Both the position numbers and the translations under genes were made by a program. Below, piece after piece: positions 33,893 to 42,505 of a stretch of 64,000 nt of DNA (within the stretch, counting starts at the first letter, position 1; each line of letters begins with the position of its first letter). The stretch comes from Viridibacterium sp035456105 (lineage in GTDB: Bacteria; Pseudomonadota; Gammaproteobacteria; Burkholderiales; Rhodocyclaceae). The notes under the pieces are model-generated. The model had not been told where the DNA came from. It did no database searches and saw only the letters and a list, made by a program, of their open reading frames with translations. The stretch covers positions 186,001 to 250,000 of the forward strand of contig DATIDV010000017.1 of assembly GCA_035456105.1 (NCBI GenBank). Reading direction: 5' to 3'.

Positions 33893-34804
33893 ATGAGCAA
33901 CAACATCGAAGGAAAAGTCGTCGTCATCACCGGTGCGCGCCGCTACCTCAGCGAAACCACGCGCCATGCCGGGCAGTTCGACCTCGTCGGTGCGATCAGT
34001 TCGACGCTGGGCATGACGGCGCTTGTCTACGGCCTCGTGCACGCCGCAGCGGCCGGCTGGCACGACACGCAGACGCTCGCTTCCCTCACGGCAGGCGTGC
34101 TGCTGATCGTGCTGCTGGTGTGGAACGAGGCGCGCGCGCCGCAACCCATCATGCCCTTGCGCCTGTTCGCCAGCCGTGAGCGCAGTGGCGCCTATGCCGC
34201 ACGCATGCTGTTCCTCGGCGCCATGCTGGGCTTCTGGTTCTTCACCACGCAGTTCATGCAGATCGTCCTCGGCTTCAGCCCGTTCGAAGCGGGCCTCGCC
34301 TACCTTGCCACGACGCTGCCCAACTTCGCCGCGGCCATGGCCGTGCCGAAATTGACGCGGCGTTTCGGCAACGGGCAGGTACTGGCCGGTGGCCTCGTGA
34401 TCGCCCTGCTCGGCATGGCCTGGCTCAGCCTGCTAACGTCCCACACACACTTCCTGACCGGCATCGCGCTGCCGATGGTGTTGATCGGCATCGGCCAGGG
34501 TGGCACCTTGAGTCCGCTGACCATCGCCGGCGTGGCAGGCGTCGCACCGCAGGACGCGGGCGCCGCCTCGGGGCTGGTTAACGTCGCGCACCAGCTTGGC
34601 GGCTCGCTCGGGCTGGGTGTGCTGGTCGTGGTGTTCGCTGCGGCGGGTTCGGATGCGCTGGGCCTGCGCGAACTGCTGGCACAGCGTGTGGGCGCATCAC
34701 TGACGGTCAGCGCGGCAATGCTGGCGGGTGCGCTGCTGATTGTCTTCGCGACCATCGTACGCCCTGAAAGGCGTCGACTTCTGTCAGCCGGCGCGGCGAT
34801 GTGA
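33893..34804 (+). CDS. Chimeric gene: SDR N-terminus fused to the C-terminal half of an MFS exporter
   Basis: The first 15 residues (MSNNIEGKVVVITGA) are the start of a short-chain dehydrogenase, including the beginning of its nucleotide-binding loop. From residue 16 on the sequence is the second half of a DHA2-type 14-helix MFS drug exporter: RRYLSETTRHAGQFDLVGAI then eight hydrophobic helices ending FATIVRPERRR. The frame stays open across the junction. A deletion that removed the rest of the SDR gene and the first six helices of the exporter gene explains this best. The retained SDR ribosome site (AGGGAG) should still drive translation, but a half exporter is unlikely to transport on its own. 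Confidence 0.85.
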   Translation: MSNNIEGKVVVITGARRYLSETTRHAGQFDLVGAISSTLGMTALVYGLVHAAAAGWHDTQTLASLTAGVLLIVLLVWNEARAPQPIMPLRLFASRERSGAYAARMLFLGAMLGFWFFTTQFMQIVLGFSPFEAGLAYLATTLPNFAAAMAVPKLTRRFGNGQVLAGGLVIALLGMAWLSLLTSHTHFLTGIALPMVLIGIGQGGTLSPLTIAGVAGVAPQDAGAASGLVNVAHQLGGSLGLGVLVVVFAAAGSDALGLRELLAQRVGASLTVSAAMLAGALLIVFATIVRPERRRLLSAGAAM

Positions 34805-34832
34805 GGGGCTGCTACGGGTTTCCGTAGGCGCT

Positions 34833-35765
34833 TCAGCCAGGCGTGTCGGCCGATGCCTCTTGCGGCTCGTCACGGCGCGGCACAACCGGCCTGACCGCTG
34901 ACAGCGCGCGCACCTCTGCCGGGAAGTCCGCCTCGGCCGAACCCGGCACGAAGCTGTTCAGCTCCTTGCCAAACACCGTCTGACCACTTGCGAGCGCAGC
35001 CTGCTGATAGGGGTCGAGCACGTCGGAAGTCGTCGGCAGGGCATCTGCCACGGCAGTCGGAACCGGCTCTGGCGTCGCCGGGAGCGCAGCGCCTGTCGCC
35101 GATGGCGTCGTCGCCACGGCGGCGGTTGGGGTGGCGACAGCGGTAGCTCCCCGTGCAACGACGCCGGCCGCTGTCGCAGTGATGACTCCGCTGCTGATTT
35201 GCGTGCCCGCCACCGAATTGGGGGCAGTACCGGTTTGTACCGCAGTGCTGGTCAGTGAGTCGGTGCCGGCGGCGTCGAGTGCCGTCAACTGGCTGGCGAT
35301 AAAAGCCTGGCGCGCCGCATCGGCAACGTCCTGCAGCGCTTGCACACTGTTCGCGCTTGCCGGTGAGCCCGGCTCGGCCGCAACAGGCCGGGCGGCATCG
35401 GCCAGAAGCTGCTGCGTCTGTGCGTTTGCAGTCGTTGCGGATGTGCCCTGCGTGAGCAGCGATGCGCCGGCGAATTGCTGCAGCTGACCTGTCGCCGTGT
35501 ACAGCGGGCCACTACTGGCAGACAGCAGGCTGGACAGGGTCGTGGCGACGGCGGTGTCGATATTGAGCGCCGGGTTGCCGGCCTGCTGTGCCAGCACACC
35601 TTGCGCGAACTGTGAGAGCAGTACCTGCGTCGAAGGCTGCGCAGCGAGCGCCGCTGCGGTGGCCGAAAGATCGGGCGTCAGTGCGCTGCCGGAGGCCCCG
35701 GACGCAGCAAGGCCTGCAATGCTATTGCTGACAGAAACCGCTGGCAGGACAGATACAGCGTCCAT
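34833..35765 (-). CDS. Low-complexity Ala/Ser/Thr-rich protein of unknown function
   Basis: The 310-residue product begins MDAVSVLPAVSVSNSIAGLA and is dominated by Ala, Thr, Ser, Val, Gln and Pro, without cysteine, obvious membrane helices or a signal peptide. GGGAAG precedes the ATG at 35763-35765. Long parts look disordered, with a few amphipathic helices (LLSQFAQGVLAQQAG; LQDVADAARQAFIASQLTAL). The composition resembles secreted or ruler-type proteins, but no motif supports a function. It ends convergent with the chimeric gene. Confidence 0.55.
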   Translation of the reverse strand: MDAVSVLPAVSVSNSIAGLAASGASGSALTPDLSATAAALAAQPSTQVLLSQFAQGVLAQQAGNPALNIDTAVATTLSSLLSASSGPLYTATGQLQQFAGASLLTQGTSATTANAQTQQLLADAARPVAAEPGSPASANSVQALQDVADAARQAFIASQLTALDAAGTDSLTSTAVQTGTAPNSVAGTQISSGVITATAAGVVARGATAVATPTAAVATTPSATGAALPATPEPVPTAVADALPTTSDVLDPYQQAALASGQTVFGKELNSFVPGSAEADFPAEVRALSAVRPVVPRRDEPQEASADTPG

Positions 35766-35841
35766 GATGAAAACTTCCCGCAAGGCCGTTGGCGACCCTA
35801 TGAATCATAGGCCACCGGGTGCGCGCCGCCGCGGCTTGCCG

Positions 35842-36663
35842 TCAGGCGTTGCGGGTTTCCTGCGATGGTGCCGCGACGGCAGGCTTGCTGACAGCCGCCG
35901 CTGCCTGCTCGCCCGGGCTCAGGTACTGATAGGCCAGTCCGATGAATACGGCACCGCCGACGATATTGCCTACCGTACTGAAGACCAGATTGAACGCCGC
36001 ATCGGCGACGCTGAGCGTGCCGCCACCCAGCATCGACATGAGGAAGGTGCCCATATTGGCAATCGAGTGCTCGAAACCAAGATAGAGGAACATGAAGACG
36101 ACGAGGATCATCGCCACGATCTTGGTGATGTCTTCCTTCACGCGCAGCGCGATCCATACCGCCAGACACACCACCCAGTTGGCGAGAACACCCTTGAAGA
36201 AGATCACTGTCGCCGTCTGATGCGCCTTGTGCAGGGCGCCAACGTGCAGGGCGTGATCGGCAGGCAGATCGCCAAGTACGCCAGCCCCCAGCAAGAGCAG
36301 CGCCAACAACAGCGCTCCGGCGAAATTACCCAGCCAGCATGCCGTCCACAGCCACGCGGTCTGTCCCCAGGTCGTGCGTCGCGCACCGGACGACACGGCG
36401 AGGTACATATTGTTGCTGGTGAAGAGTTCGGAGTTGGTGAACACGATGATGGACAGACCCACGCCGAAGAAGGCCGAGGCGATCACCTTGCCGAAAGGGC
36501 TGTCGTGCAGGTTCTGGGTCAGCGTCCAATACACGAGCACCACGATGCTCAGGTACATGCCGGCCAACACCGAGCGCAACCAGTAGCGCGGGGCATCTTG
36601 CGCGAGCAGGCTTATTTTCTTGCGGCCACTCGTGGCGGCCTTCTCTACGGTGTCGGTATCCAT
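35842..36663 (-). CDS. focA: Formate/nitrite channel, FocA/NirC family
   Basis: The 273-residue integral membrane protein has six helices and typical FNT motifs: RYWLRSVLAGMYLSIVVLVY, FTNSELFTSNNMYLAVSSGA, WVVCLAVWIA and LGFEHSIANMGTFLMSM. FNT proteins conduct formate, nitrite or hydrosulfide anions through a pentameric channel. With pflB and pflA 2.3 kb away, formate export is the best guess. The ATG at 36661-36663 (MDTDTVEK) has AAGGAA upstream. A weak FNR-like sequence at 36717-36730 was noted but matches poorly. Confidence 0.88.
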   Translation of the reverse strand: MDTDTVEKAATSGRKKISLLAQDAPRYWLRSVLAGMYLSIVVLVYWTLTQNLHDSPFGKVIASAFFGVGLSIIVFTNSELFTSNNMYLAVSSGARRTTWGQTAWLWTACWLGNFAGALLLALLLLGAGVLGDLPADHALHVGALHKAHQTATVIFFKGVLANWVVCLAVWIALRVKEDITKIVAMILVVFMFLYLGFEHSIANMGTFLMSMLGGGTLSVADAAFNLVFSTVGNIVGGAVFIGLAYQYLSPGEQAAAAVSKPAVAAPSQETRNA

Positions 36664-36818
36664 GAAGCATTCCTTGTGGGATGGCTGAAGCCTAATGCTT
36701 TTTCGCGGGCCGGAACTAGACACAGATCAATAAGCGATCGGCGCGACGGCATATTCCAGTATGGCAAAGACTTTGCCGCACGGCGCCGGATTGTCATGGC
36801 GCACGGAAAGAACTGACA

Positions 36819-37325
36819 ATGCGCGCCATGCACAGTTTCCGTTTAATGGCCCAGGATGACATCCCCACCGTACTTGCCTTGCAGGCCGAGTGCTACGGCA
36901 TCGGCATGAACGAGAGCGAGGCCATCTTCCGCAGCCGCCTTATCGCCGCGCCCGACTCGGCCTGGCTGGCCGCCGATACACAAGGCCCGCTGGCCTACCT
37001 GGTGGCGTATCGCTCGCGCCTTGGCAAACTGACCTTGCTGGGCGGCGCTTTCGCACCTGCTCCCGTACCGGACTGCCTCTACCTGCACGATCTGGCCGTG
37101 AGCCCGCGTGCGCAAGGCAGCGGTATGGCACGCCGGCTGGTGGAGCATGCCTGGACCCTCGCAATTGGCGATGGATTGAGCTATTCAGCGCTGGTGTCCG
37201 TGCAGGACTCGCAGCGCTTCTGGCGCGCGCTCGGCTATGACATATGGGATGAGCTTGTTGACGACGAGCGCGCCAAGCTCATGAGCTACACCGGACCAAG
37301 CTGCTATATGGCGCGACAGCTGTAG
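36819..37325 (+). CDS. GNAT-family N-acetyltransferase
   Basis: This is a 168-residue protein with the GNAT fold. The acetyl-CoA binding motif is LYLHDLAVSPRAQGSGMARRLVEHAW, and the C-terminal strand contains DSQRFWRALGYDIWDE. It transfers an acetyl group to an unknown acceptor. The gene is divergent from focA. The start could be the first ATG or the fourth codon (MHSFRLM), and the sequence does not decide between them. Confidence 0.88.
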   Translation: MRAMHSFRLMAQDDIPTVLALQAECYGIGMNESEAIFRSRLIAAPDSAWLAADTQGPLAYLVAYRSRLGKLTLLGGAFAPAPVPDCLYLHDLAVSPRAQGSGMARRLVEHAWTLAIGDGLSYSALVSVQDSQRFWRALGYDIWDELVDDERAKLMSYTGPSCYMARQL

Positions 37326-37397
37326 GGAGGAACTCCGCAGGAGGTTCCGCCAGCCGCTGCGAGGCGGCTTTACGCAAAGTACGTATCGGCCCCAACC

Positions 37398-38636
37398 CTA
37401 CGCCGACTTCGCCAGCCGCGTCGGCGCGAAGCGCGCCCCGAGCAACAGACCCACGCCCATGGCGCCCACCACGAAGGCTGCCGTGAAGATATTGGCGAAG
37501 GTGCTGGAGACCAGTGCTGGCGAAGCCTGCGTGCCGGCCAGCGAGATGTTCATGGCACCGCCAATGGCCCGGAACATGAGTACGCCCGGCATCATCGTCA
37601 CCGCCCCAGCGAAAGCCACCGCGGCAAAAGGCACGCGCATGCGCTCGACAAAACCCGCCGCGAAGACGCCGATGACAGCACAGGCGGCAAAGGTGGACAG
37701 AACCAGCCCCGCGCCGTAATCCAGCCCCAGATAACGGATACCGTGCCCCAGCATGCCGCACACGATGGAAGTCCACAGCACCGGCCAGGGCGCGTTGTAG
37801 ACCGCGCCGAACCCACAGGCGGCGATGCCGGCAAGGATCACGTCGGCCCATAGCGGAATGTGCACCGCGCTGCTGTCCCACGGTGGCACGGTGATCATGC
37901 CCAGCGTCAGCCAGCCGCCAAGGAAGATGCCCATCGATGCCGACAACATGATGGCGCTAGCCAGAGCCAGGCGCGCCAGCCCCGTTGTCATATTGTTCTC
38001 GACGATGTCGTGCAGCGAATTGATCAAATGCGGGCCGGGTACCAGCATCAATGCCGGCACGATGAGACAGATGCCCGGCGTCGTCGTCCAGCCCATGCGG
38101 ATCAGCAGACCGCCCGCCAGAGCGCCGATGAACGCCGCCACGCAGGGCAAGGCAAACAGCGAGACGTGGCGTTTGGCCAGTTGCTGGCGCGCCAGTAGGC
38201 CGAGCGCCGACGAGACGCCGATCACCAGCAGGGCAGGCACATCTGCCGACAGCAACGCAGCTAGCGCCGCAGCAGCGCAGCCGAACATGAGCGCCAGCAC
38301 CCCGCGGCCATGCTTTTCGGCGACCCGCTCGACATCATCGAGGCGTCGCAGGGCCTCGGGCAGCGTAATGAGCCCGCCACACAGCTCGTCGATAATCCAG
38401 TTCACGCGCGCAACGACCGCGATGTTGATACGCAGTTCGTGCACCTTCACGTGCGCGTAGGTGCCGTCGGCGACATGGATGCTGAGCTGGCGATAGCCTG
38501 TGAGTATCTGCACGTCCTGCCCGAGGGCTGCCGCCGTCTGCAGCAGGCGCTCCTCGAGCAGCGCGGTCCGCATGTTGTACTGCAGCAACAGGCGCGCAGC
38601 GCCTTGCAGGAAACGCAAGGGAGCATCGTGGTTCAT
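37398..38636 (-). CDS. ThrE-family threonine/serine exporter
   Basis: The 412-residue protein has the ThrE plan. A soluble N-terminal domain (about residues 1-115) contains RLLLQYNMRTALLEERLLQT and GTYAHVKVHELRINIAVVAR. About ten membrane helices follow, with PGPHLINSLHDIVENNMTTG in the conserved first repeat and FAGAVTMMPGVLMFRAIGGA in the second. Single-chain ThrE proteins export threonine and serine by proton antiport. It is divergent from pflB, with a 325-bp intergenic region that holds an FNR-type box. Confidence 0.88.
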   Translation of the reverse strand: MNHDAPLRFLQGAARLLLQYNMRTALLEERLLQTAAALGQDVQILTGYRQLSIHVADGTYAHVKVHELRINIAVVARVNWIIDELCGGLITLPEALRRLDDVERVAEKHGRGVLALMFGCAAAALAALLSADVPALLVIGVSSALGLLARQQLAKRHVSLFALPCVAAFIGALAGGLLIRMGWTTTPGICLIVPALMLVPGPHLINSLHDIVENNMTTGLARLALASAIMLSASMGIFLGGWLTLGMITVPPWDSSAVHIPLWADVILAGIAACGFGAVYNAPWPVLWTSIVCGMLGHGIRYLGLDYGAGLVLSTFAACAVIGVFAAGFVERMRVPFAAVAFAGAVTMMPGVLMFRAIGGAMNISLAGTQASPALVSSTFANIFTAAFVVGAMGVGLLLGARFAPTRLAKSA

Positions 38637-38852
38637 GAGTTCTTTTCCCTGTGTAGGTGGCCAGCTGCTGCGGGTGCCGACATGCCATCTTGTGATGAGC
38701 GAAATTCTGGTCAGAAACGGCCTGCAGGGCTATGCTGATCGAAAGTGCGCCCGCAAATTATTACCGTTTCTGCCGTACTCAAGGTGGCTACAGCGCAAGC
38801 TTCGTGGCTTTCGGCACTGCGGGCCCTTTGCAGTGCGTACTACCTGCCAGAG

Positions 38853-38866
38853 TTGATGCAAGTCAA
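38853..38866 (+). promoter_or_regulatory. FNR/Dnr-type box upstream of pflB
   Basis: The sequence TTGATGCAAGTCAA matches TTGAT-N4-ATCAA with one substitution. It lies about 95 bp before the pflB start codon, a fitting place for anaerobic activation. Whether FNR/ANR or an NO-responsive Dnr binds cannot be told from the site. Confidence 0.75.
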
Positions 38867-38961
38867 ACATCCGGCTGACCCGCAGTCGTAGTATGCAGTT
38901 GCAGGCTGCAACAATGCCTGCCCCCTAAACGGCAATAACGGTACTTAACGGAGAACCGATC

Positions 38962-41223
38962 ATGGCAGAACGGGACACAATCCCCGCTGGCAGCCTTGCA
39001 ACAACTGTATGGCGCAACTTCAAGAATGGTGAATGGCAGAACGCCATTGATGTCAGCGACTTCATTCACAAGAACGTAACACCCTACGTCGGCGAAGCGG
39101 ATTTCCTCGCTGGCGCGACACCCCGCACCACCGCTCTGTGGGCCAAGCTCTCGGAACTATTCGTCGCAGAACGCGCACGTGGCGTGCTGGACGTATCCCC
39201 CATTCCCTCGTCGATCACCGCTCACGATGCGGGCTATATCGACAAGGACAATGAAGTCATTGTCGGTCTGCAGACGGAAGCGCCGCTCAAGCGCGCAATC
39301 TTCCCCAACGGCGGCTGGCGCATGATCGAAAGCAGTCTCAAGGCTTACGACTTCCCTGTCGATCCTGCGACGCGCGACATCTTCACCAAGTACCGCAAGA
39401 CGCACAACGCGGGCGTGTTCGATGCGTATCCGGCCGACGTGCTCAAGGCACGCCGCTCACACATCGTCACGGGCTTGCCTGACGCCTACGGTCGCGGCCG
39501 CATCATCGGCGACTATCGCCGCGTGGCCCTGTATGGCGTGGATCGCCTGATCGAAGCGAAGAAGGCCGAGAAGGCCAGCATTGATGGCGCACATTCGACC
39601 GACGAGATCATCCGCGATCGCGAGGAACTCTCCGAGCAGGTTTACGCCCTCGGCGAACTGGCCGCGATGGCGAAGAAATACGGCTTTGATATCTCGAAGC
39701 CCGCTGCCAACGCCAAGGAAGCCGTGCAGTGGCTGTACTTCGGCTACCTCGGCGCAGTGAAGGAGCAGAACGGCGCAGCCATGTCGCTTGGCCGCACCTC
39801 GACCTTCCTCGACATCTACTTCGAACGCGACCTTGCAGAAGGCACGCTCACCGAAACACAGGCACAGGAAATCATTGATGATTTCGTCATCAAGCTGCGC
39901 ATCGTGCGCTTCCTGCGCACGCCGGAATACGACAACCTGTTCTCCGGCGACCCGACCTGGGTGACGGAATCGCTCGGCGGCATGGCCTCGGACGGCCGCA
40001 CGCTGGTCACAAAAACCAGCTTCCGCTACCTGCAGACGCTCTACAACCTCGGACCAGCACCTGAGCCAAACCTCACGGTCTTCTGGACCCCGAGCCTGCC
40101 GGAAGGCTTCAAGAAGTTCTGTGCCCAGGTGTCGATCGACACCAGCTCCATCCAGTACGAATCGGATGAGCTGATGCGTCCGGCCTGGGGCGACGACACG
40201 GCAATTGCCTGCTGCGTCTCCGCCATGCGCGTCGGCAAGCAGATGCAGCTCTTCGGCGCACGCGTCAATCTCGCCAAGTGCATGCTCTACGCCATCAACG
40301 GCGGCCGCGATGAAGTCTCCGGCGACCAGGTCATGCCGGCCTTCGAACCGATCCAGGGCGATACGCTGAACATCGACGAAGTGCTGTCACGCTACGACGT
40401 GGCCATGGAGTGGCTGGCAAAGACCTATGTCAATGCCATGAACGTCATCCACTACATGCACGACAAGTACGCCTACGAGCGTATCGAGATGGCGCTTCAC
40501 GACTACAGTCCGCTGCGCACCATGGCTTTCGGTATCGCCGGCATGTCCGTCGTCGCCGACTCGCTGTCGGCCATCAAGTACGCGAAGGTCAAGGTCGTGC
40601 GCGACGAGACGGGTCTGATCACCGACTACGTGACCGAAGGCGACTTCCCGAAATTCGGCAACAACGACGACAGCGTCGACGATTTCGCGGTGTGGCTGGC
40701 CGAGACCTTCATGAACAAGCTGCGCAAGCACCGCACCTATCGCGATGCCCTGCACACGCAATCGGTCCTGACCATCACGTCCAACGTGGTGTATGGCAAG
40801 GCCACCGGCAATACGCCGGACGGTCGCCGCAAGGGCGAGCCTTTCGCACCGGGCGCCAACCCGATGCACGGGCGCGACAAGCTCGGCTTCCTTGCTTCTG
40901 CCATGTCGGTCGCCAAGATCCCGTACGAGCATTGCCAGGACGGTATCTCGATGACCTCCAGCATCGTGCCGTCAGCCATGGGCTCGACGCGTGGTGACCA
41001 GGTCGGCAATCTCGCCAGCTCGCTCGATGGCTTCTTCGGCACCGAGGGCTTCCACGTCAACGTGAACGTGCTCAACCGCGACACGCTGGTAGAAGCCATG
41101 GAGCATCCGGAGAAGTATCCGCAGCTGACGATTCGCGTGTCGGGTTATGCGGTGAACTTCATCAAGCTGACGCGCGAGCAACAGCTGGATGTGATCAACA
41201 GAACCTTCCACGGAGAGTTCTGA
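38962..41223 (+). CDS. pflB: Pyruvate formate-lyase (formate acetyltransferase)
   Basis: This 753-residue glycyl radical enzyme converts pyruvate and CoA to acetyl-CoA and formate under anaerobic conditions. The catalytic cysteine pair is Cys417-Cys418 (DTAIACCVSAMRVGKQ). The radical glycine is Gly728 in TIRVSGYAVNFIKL near the C-terminus. Length and motifs agree with E. coli PflB (759 residues). AACGGAG precedes the ATG. An FNR-type box lies upstream, a rho-independent terminator follows at 41343-41385, and pflA lies just beyond it. Confidence 0.97.
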   Translation: MAERDTIPAGSLATTVWRNFKNGEWQNAIDVSDFIHKNVTPYVGEADFLAGATPRTTALWAKLSELFVAERARGVLDVSPIPSSITAHDAGYIDKDNEVIVGLQTEAPLKRAIFPNGGWRMIESSLKAYDFPVDPATRDIFTKYRKTHNAGVFDAYPADVLKARRSHIVTGLPDAYGRGRIIGDYRRVALYGVDRLIEAKKAEKASIDGAHSTDEIIRDREELSEQVYALGELAAMAKKYGFDISKPAANAKEAVQWLYFGYLGAVKEQNGAAMSLGRTSTFLDIYFERDLAEGTLTETQAQEIIDDFVIKLRIVRFLRTPEYDNLFSGDPTWVTESLGGMASDGRTLVTKTSFRYLQTLYNLGPAPEPNLTVFWTPSLPEGFKKFCAQVSIDTSSIQYESDELMRPAWGDDTAIACCVSAMRVGKQMQLFGARVNLAKCMLYAINGGRDEVSGDQVMPAFEPIQGDTLNIDEVLSRYDVAMEWLAKTYVNAMNVIHYMHDKYAYERIEMALHDYSPLRTMAFGIAGMSVVADSLSAIKYAKVKVVRDETGLITDYVTEGDFPKFGNNDDSVDDFAVWLAETFMNKLRKHRTYRDALHTQSVLTITSNVVYGKATGNTPDGRRKGEPFAPGANPMHGRDKLGFLASAMSVAKIPYEHCQDGISMTSSIVPSAMGSTRGDQVGNLASSLDGFFGTEGFHVNVNVLNRDTLVEAMEHPEKYPQLTIRVSGYAVNFIKLTREQQLDVINRTFHGEF

Positions 41224-41240
41224 CCGACTGCACGCCACTC

Positions 41241-41328
41241 ATCGTCATTCCGGCGAGTTCTGGAAGATTCGCCGGAATCCAGCCCTCTCCGGGCACGTCT
41301 GGATCCCGGCCTGCGCCGGGATGACGAA
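41241..41328. repeat. REP-like imperfect inverted repeat
   Basis: Arms ATCGTCATTCCGGCGA and CTGCGCCGGGATGACGA enclose further ATTCGCCGGAATCCAG and TCTGGATCCCGG pieces. The hairpin is less perfect than the one at 44238-44310, but both carry the same GTCAT-CCGGC / GCCGGGATGAC ends. It sits between the pflB stop and the terminator and belongs to a class of short repeats dispersed between genes. Confidence 0.7.
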
Positions 41329-41342
41329 CACTGGAATCATTT

Positions 41343-41385
41343 GAAGGCCCGGCGGCGCTCACGCGCAACCGGGCCTTCGCTTTTT
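41343..41385 (+). terminator. Intrinsic terminator of pflB
   Basis: The 10-bp stem GAAGGCCCGG (41343-41352) pairs with CCGGGCCTTC (41369-41378) across a 16-base loop. It is followed by a T-run at 41381-41385. It lies 120 bp after the pflB stop and just before pflA, so pflA may have some independent expression or depend on readthrough. Confidence 0.85.
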
Positions 41386-41422
41386 GCGATACCGTCGCAG
41401 ATATCGATCAAGAGATTACGCC

Positions 41423-42256
41423 ATGCCAAACGAAGCCATTCTGCACCGCAGTCGCTACGAACTGACTCAGGAAGACGAGGACATCCAGCTCGACGAGAAT
41501 GAGATCGATCGCCTGTCACGCGAAGGGCGCTGGGGCTTCGTGCATTCGCAGGAGACCGGCTCCTCGGTCGACGGCCCCGGCGTACGTGTCGTGTTCTGGA
41601 CCACCGGCTGCGAATTCCGCTGCCTCTACTGCCACAACCCCGACACCTGGAAGCTCAAGCACGGCAAGCTGGTCTGTGTCGACGACCTGCTCACCGAGCT
41701 GCAGAAGTATTCGAAGTTCCTCAAGCTCGCCGGCGGTGGCCTCACCATCTCCGGCGGCGAGCCACTGGTGCAGGCGCCCTTCGTCATGAACATGATGCGC
41801 GGGGCGAAGGAGCTGGGCATCCACACCTGTCTCGACACCAATGGCTTTCTCGGCGACAGGCTCAGCGACGAAGACCTGCAACTGATCGACCTCGTGCTGC
41901 TGGACATCAAGAGCTGGGACCGGGAAACGCACATGCGCGTCACCGCCAAACCGGTCGAACCCGTGCTCGCCTTCGCACGCCGTCTCGGCGAGTTGAAGCG
42001 CCCGACCTGGCTACGCTTCGTACTCGTGCCGGGCCTCACCGACGACCCGGCGAACATCGACGGCGTGGCGGAGTTCTGTGCCACCCTCGGCAACATCGAA
42101 CGCGTCGACGTCCTGCCATTTCATCAGCTTGGCAAATTCAAGTGGGAAGCCCTCGGCATGAAATACGAACTGGCGAAAACGGCGACACCCGACACGGATG
42201 CCGTCAATTTCGCGCGTGGAATATTCCGCAGGCATGGCTTGAACTGCCCGGGCTAA
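41423..42256 (+). CDS. pflA: Pyruvate formate-lyase activating enzyme (radical SAM)
   Basis: The 277-residue protein carries the radical SAM cluster motif Cys63-x3-Cys67-x2-Cys70 (TTGCEFRCLYCHNPDTW), a glycine-rich SAM site (ISGGEPLVQAPF), and SWDRETHMRVTAKP and VPGLTDDPANID later in the barrel. It installs the glycyl radical on PflB. It is about 30 residues longer at the N-terminus than E. coli PflA. I start at the ATG at 41423 with AAGAGA upstream. It is separated from pflB by a REP-like repeat and a terminator. Confidence 0.95.
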   Translation: MPNEAILHRSRYELTQEDEDIQLDENEIDRLSREGRWGFVHSQETGSSVDGPGVRVVFWTTGCEFRCLYCHNPDTWKLKHGKLVCVDDLLTELQKYSKFLKLAGGGLTISGGEPLVQAPFVMNMMRGAKELGIHTCLDTNGFLGDRLSDEDLQLIDLVLLDIKSWDRETHMRVTAKPVEPVLAFARRLGELKRPTWLRFVLVPGLTDDPANIDGVAEFCATLGNIERVDVLPFHQLGKFKWEALGMKYELAKTATPDTDAVNFARGIFRRHGLNCPG

Positions 42257-42505
42257 GAGGCTGCTGACGAGGCGCGGCTTTTGCAGGGTGTGCCACGCCT
42301 GGCGTCGCGCACCGCGCAGAGGTGCGATGTGCCACAGGCGATAACTGGCGAAGCAGGCAGCATCCGCAAAAATGCGATTTGCACGCCCTGCATGGCTGAA
42401 GCAACAGGGCCTTCGCCGGGCCTCATGGCAACGATCAGCTGGCTAGCCGCACGGCAATCATCAAAGGCCAGCACAGGTGATCACAGATGATCGACCTCCA
42501 CGCTT

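Noticed and set aside
36717..36730. FNR-like site upstream of focA
   Set aside because: TTGAT-CTGT-GTCTA has only one good half; too weak to list beside the five better boxes.
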